A stretch of 6,311 bases of DNA from Candidatus Saccharimonadota bacterium (GTDB lineage Bacteria > Patescibacteriota > Saccharimonadia > Saccharimonadales > Saccharimonadaceae), in the NCBI GenBank assembly GCA_002861585.1, contig PJQJ01000006.1, forward strand, positions 22,907-29,217, written 5' to 3'. Shown here in pieces: positions 6,143 through 6,311 of the stretch. Both the position numbers and the translations under genes were made by a program. The notes beneath the pieces are model-generated. The model had not been told where the DNA came from. It saw only the letters and a list, made by a program, of their open reading frames with translations, and ran no database searches. Every line of letters starts with the position of its first letter. Position 1 is the first letter of the stretch.

Positions 6143-6143
6143 A
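6125..6143. promoter_or_regulatory. Fur-box-like sequence upstream of the nuclease
   Basis: The 19 bases GGTAATGATTATGATTAAA match the classical Fur consensus (GATAATGATAATCATTATC) at 14 positions on the plus strand and 15 on the minus strand, by my count. It lies 73 nt upstream of the nuclease start and overlaps the plus promoter candidate, so it would be well placed to act on either. The stretch is AT-rich, no Fur-family regulator is seen in the window, and CPR-type genomes often lack one. Confidence 0.22.
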
Positions 6144-6183
6144 TTGTCGCAACTCCTTAAAATCACTCAACAACAAATAACTG

Positions 6184-6311
6184 ATGAGTAAACTATTACA
6201 CAACAACGATCCACTCCAGAAGCTTTTAGGTGGCCTAGACGGCAGGACAGCGCTTCGCTTCTTTGTTCACCCGTGCTCAATGCTCGCATTGACGTCTTTG
6301 CTCACAACACG
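6184..6311 (+). CDS. Possible 5'-partial open frame running off the right edge
   Basis: An ATG at 6184 opens 42 codons with no stop before the window ends (MSKLLHNNDPLQKLLGG, then LDGRTALRFFVHPCSMLAL and TSLLTT). No Shine-Dalgarno precedes it (AACAAATAACTG), and I recognise no family. It is antisense to the interrupted minus frame over the same bases, and at most one is likely to be real. Treat as unconfirmed. Confidence 0.22.
   Translation, partial: MSKLLHNNDPLQKLLGGLDGRTALRFFVHPCSMLALTSLLTT
6277..6292. repeat. Short perfect inverted repeat
   Basis: TCAATGC-TC-GCATTGA is a 7-bp perfect inverted repeat with a 2-bp centre. It is flanked by near-identical direct copies, CTTTGTTCAC (6261-6270) and CTTTGCTCAC (6296-6305), 35 bases apart. 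It could be an operator or a small structured element. The loop is too short for a good RNA hairpin and there is no T-run, so it is not a terminator. Confidence 0.4.

Larger units (their letters stand above)
6063..6311 (-). other. TGA-interrupted minus-strand frame, possible remnant or gene end
   Basis: Reading in from the right edge, one minus frame is open except for a single TGA at 6267-6269 and ends with TAA (6063-6065). The part before the TGA would read RVVSKDVNASIEHG, and the end SDFKELRQFNHNHYQKGQY then TALMGEVLKLAAGVY, which looks protein-like in composition. After the TGA there is no ATG until 6101. A TTG near 6206 preceded by GGAG is the only plausible late start and would give about 48 residues. 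I do not recognise a family. It may be a decayed gene, two neighbouring gene pieces, or chance in a noncoding leader. It would end 10 nt before the nuclease start. Confidence 0.2.

Noticed and set aside
6063..6311. TGA recoded as a sense codon (as in Gracilibacteria/SR1)
   Set aside because: Over roughly 1,900 codons in eight confident genes no in-frame TGA is needed and all are full length or edge-cut without it, so recoding is not supported.
1..6311. CRISPR array, tRNA, rRNA, insertion sequence or phage attachment site
   Set aside because: I saw no regularly spaced repeats, tRNA cloverleaf signature, transposase motifs, terminal inverted repeats or target-site duplications on either strand.

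Overview
This 6.3-kb window is a compact bacterial chromosomal segment with a mid-range, slightly AT-leaning base composition. Coding density is high, spacers are tiny, stop codons are TAA or TAG, and no rRNA, tRNA, CRISPR array or insertion sequence is visible. The mix of a minimal RecQ, an actinobacterial-type DUF3072 protein, a four-helix DoxX-like membrane protein, a secreted nuclease and an orphan protein would fit a Candidate Phyla Radiation bacterium such as Saccharibacteria (TM7). That placement is a low-to-moderate confidence inference from gene style, not from a marker gene.

Left block (1-2154, minus strand): a tight three-gene unit transcribed right to left. It runs DUF3072 small acidic protein -> RecQ helicase (GTG start overlapping the previous stop by one base) -> glucose-6-phosphate dehydrogenase (5-nt gap, cut by the window's left edge). 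It joins a DNA-repair helicase to the NADPH-producing entry step of the oxidative pentose phosphate pathway.

Middle block: a 131-nt divergent spacer (2155-2285) separates that unit from a plus-strand, GSP39/YghA-type short-chain dehydrogenase (2286-3164) with a near-perfect ribosome binding site. A strong hairpin at 3179-3210, with A and T tracts on its two sides, sits exactly 14 nt from the stop codons of both converging genes and should terminate in both directions. The converging side (minus strand, 5' to 3') encodes a second SDR with a C-terminal membrane anchor and then a DoxX-like four-helix membrane protein. These two are one base apart and probably translationally coupled.

Right block (minus strand): a secreted thermonuclease with a C-terminal Excalibur calcium-binding motif, then a 222-residue protein I do not recognise, leading on into the SDR/DoxX pair. 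No terminator is visible among these four genes, so they may share a transcript. The last ~250 bases (6053-6311) hold no confident gene. They contain a TGA-interrupted minus frame, a plus-strand frame running off the edge, a Fur-box-like sequence and a short perfect inverted repeat.

Overall theme (inference): redox and stress maintenance (NADPH supply, two SDRs, a DoxX-like protein, a DUF3072 protein) together with DNA repair and extracellular nucleic-acid degradation. No clearly novel defence or mobile system is visible. The most unusual items are the RecQ with a non-canonical zinc ligand set, the membrane-tethered SDR-DoxX pair, the orphan 222-residue protein and the odd right edge.
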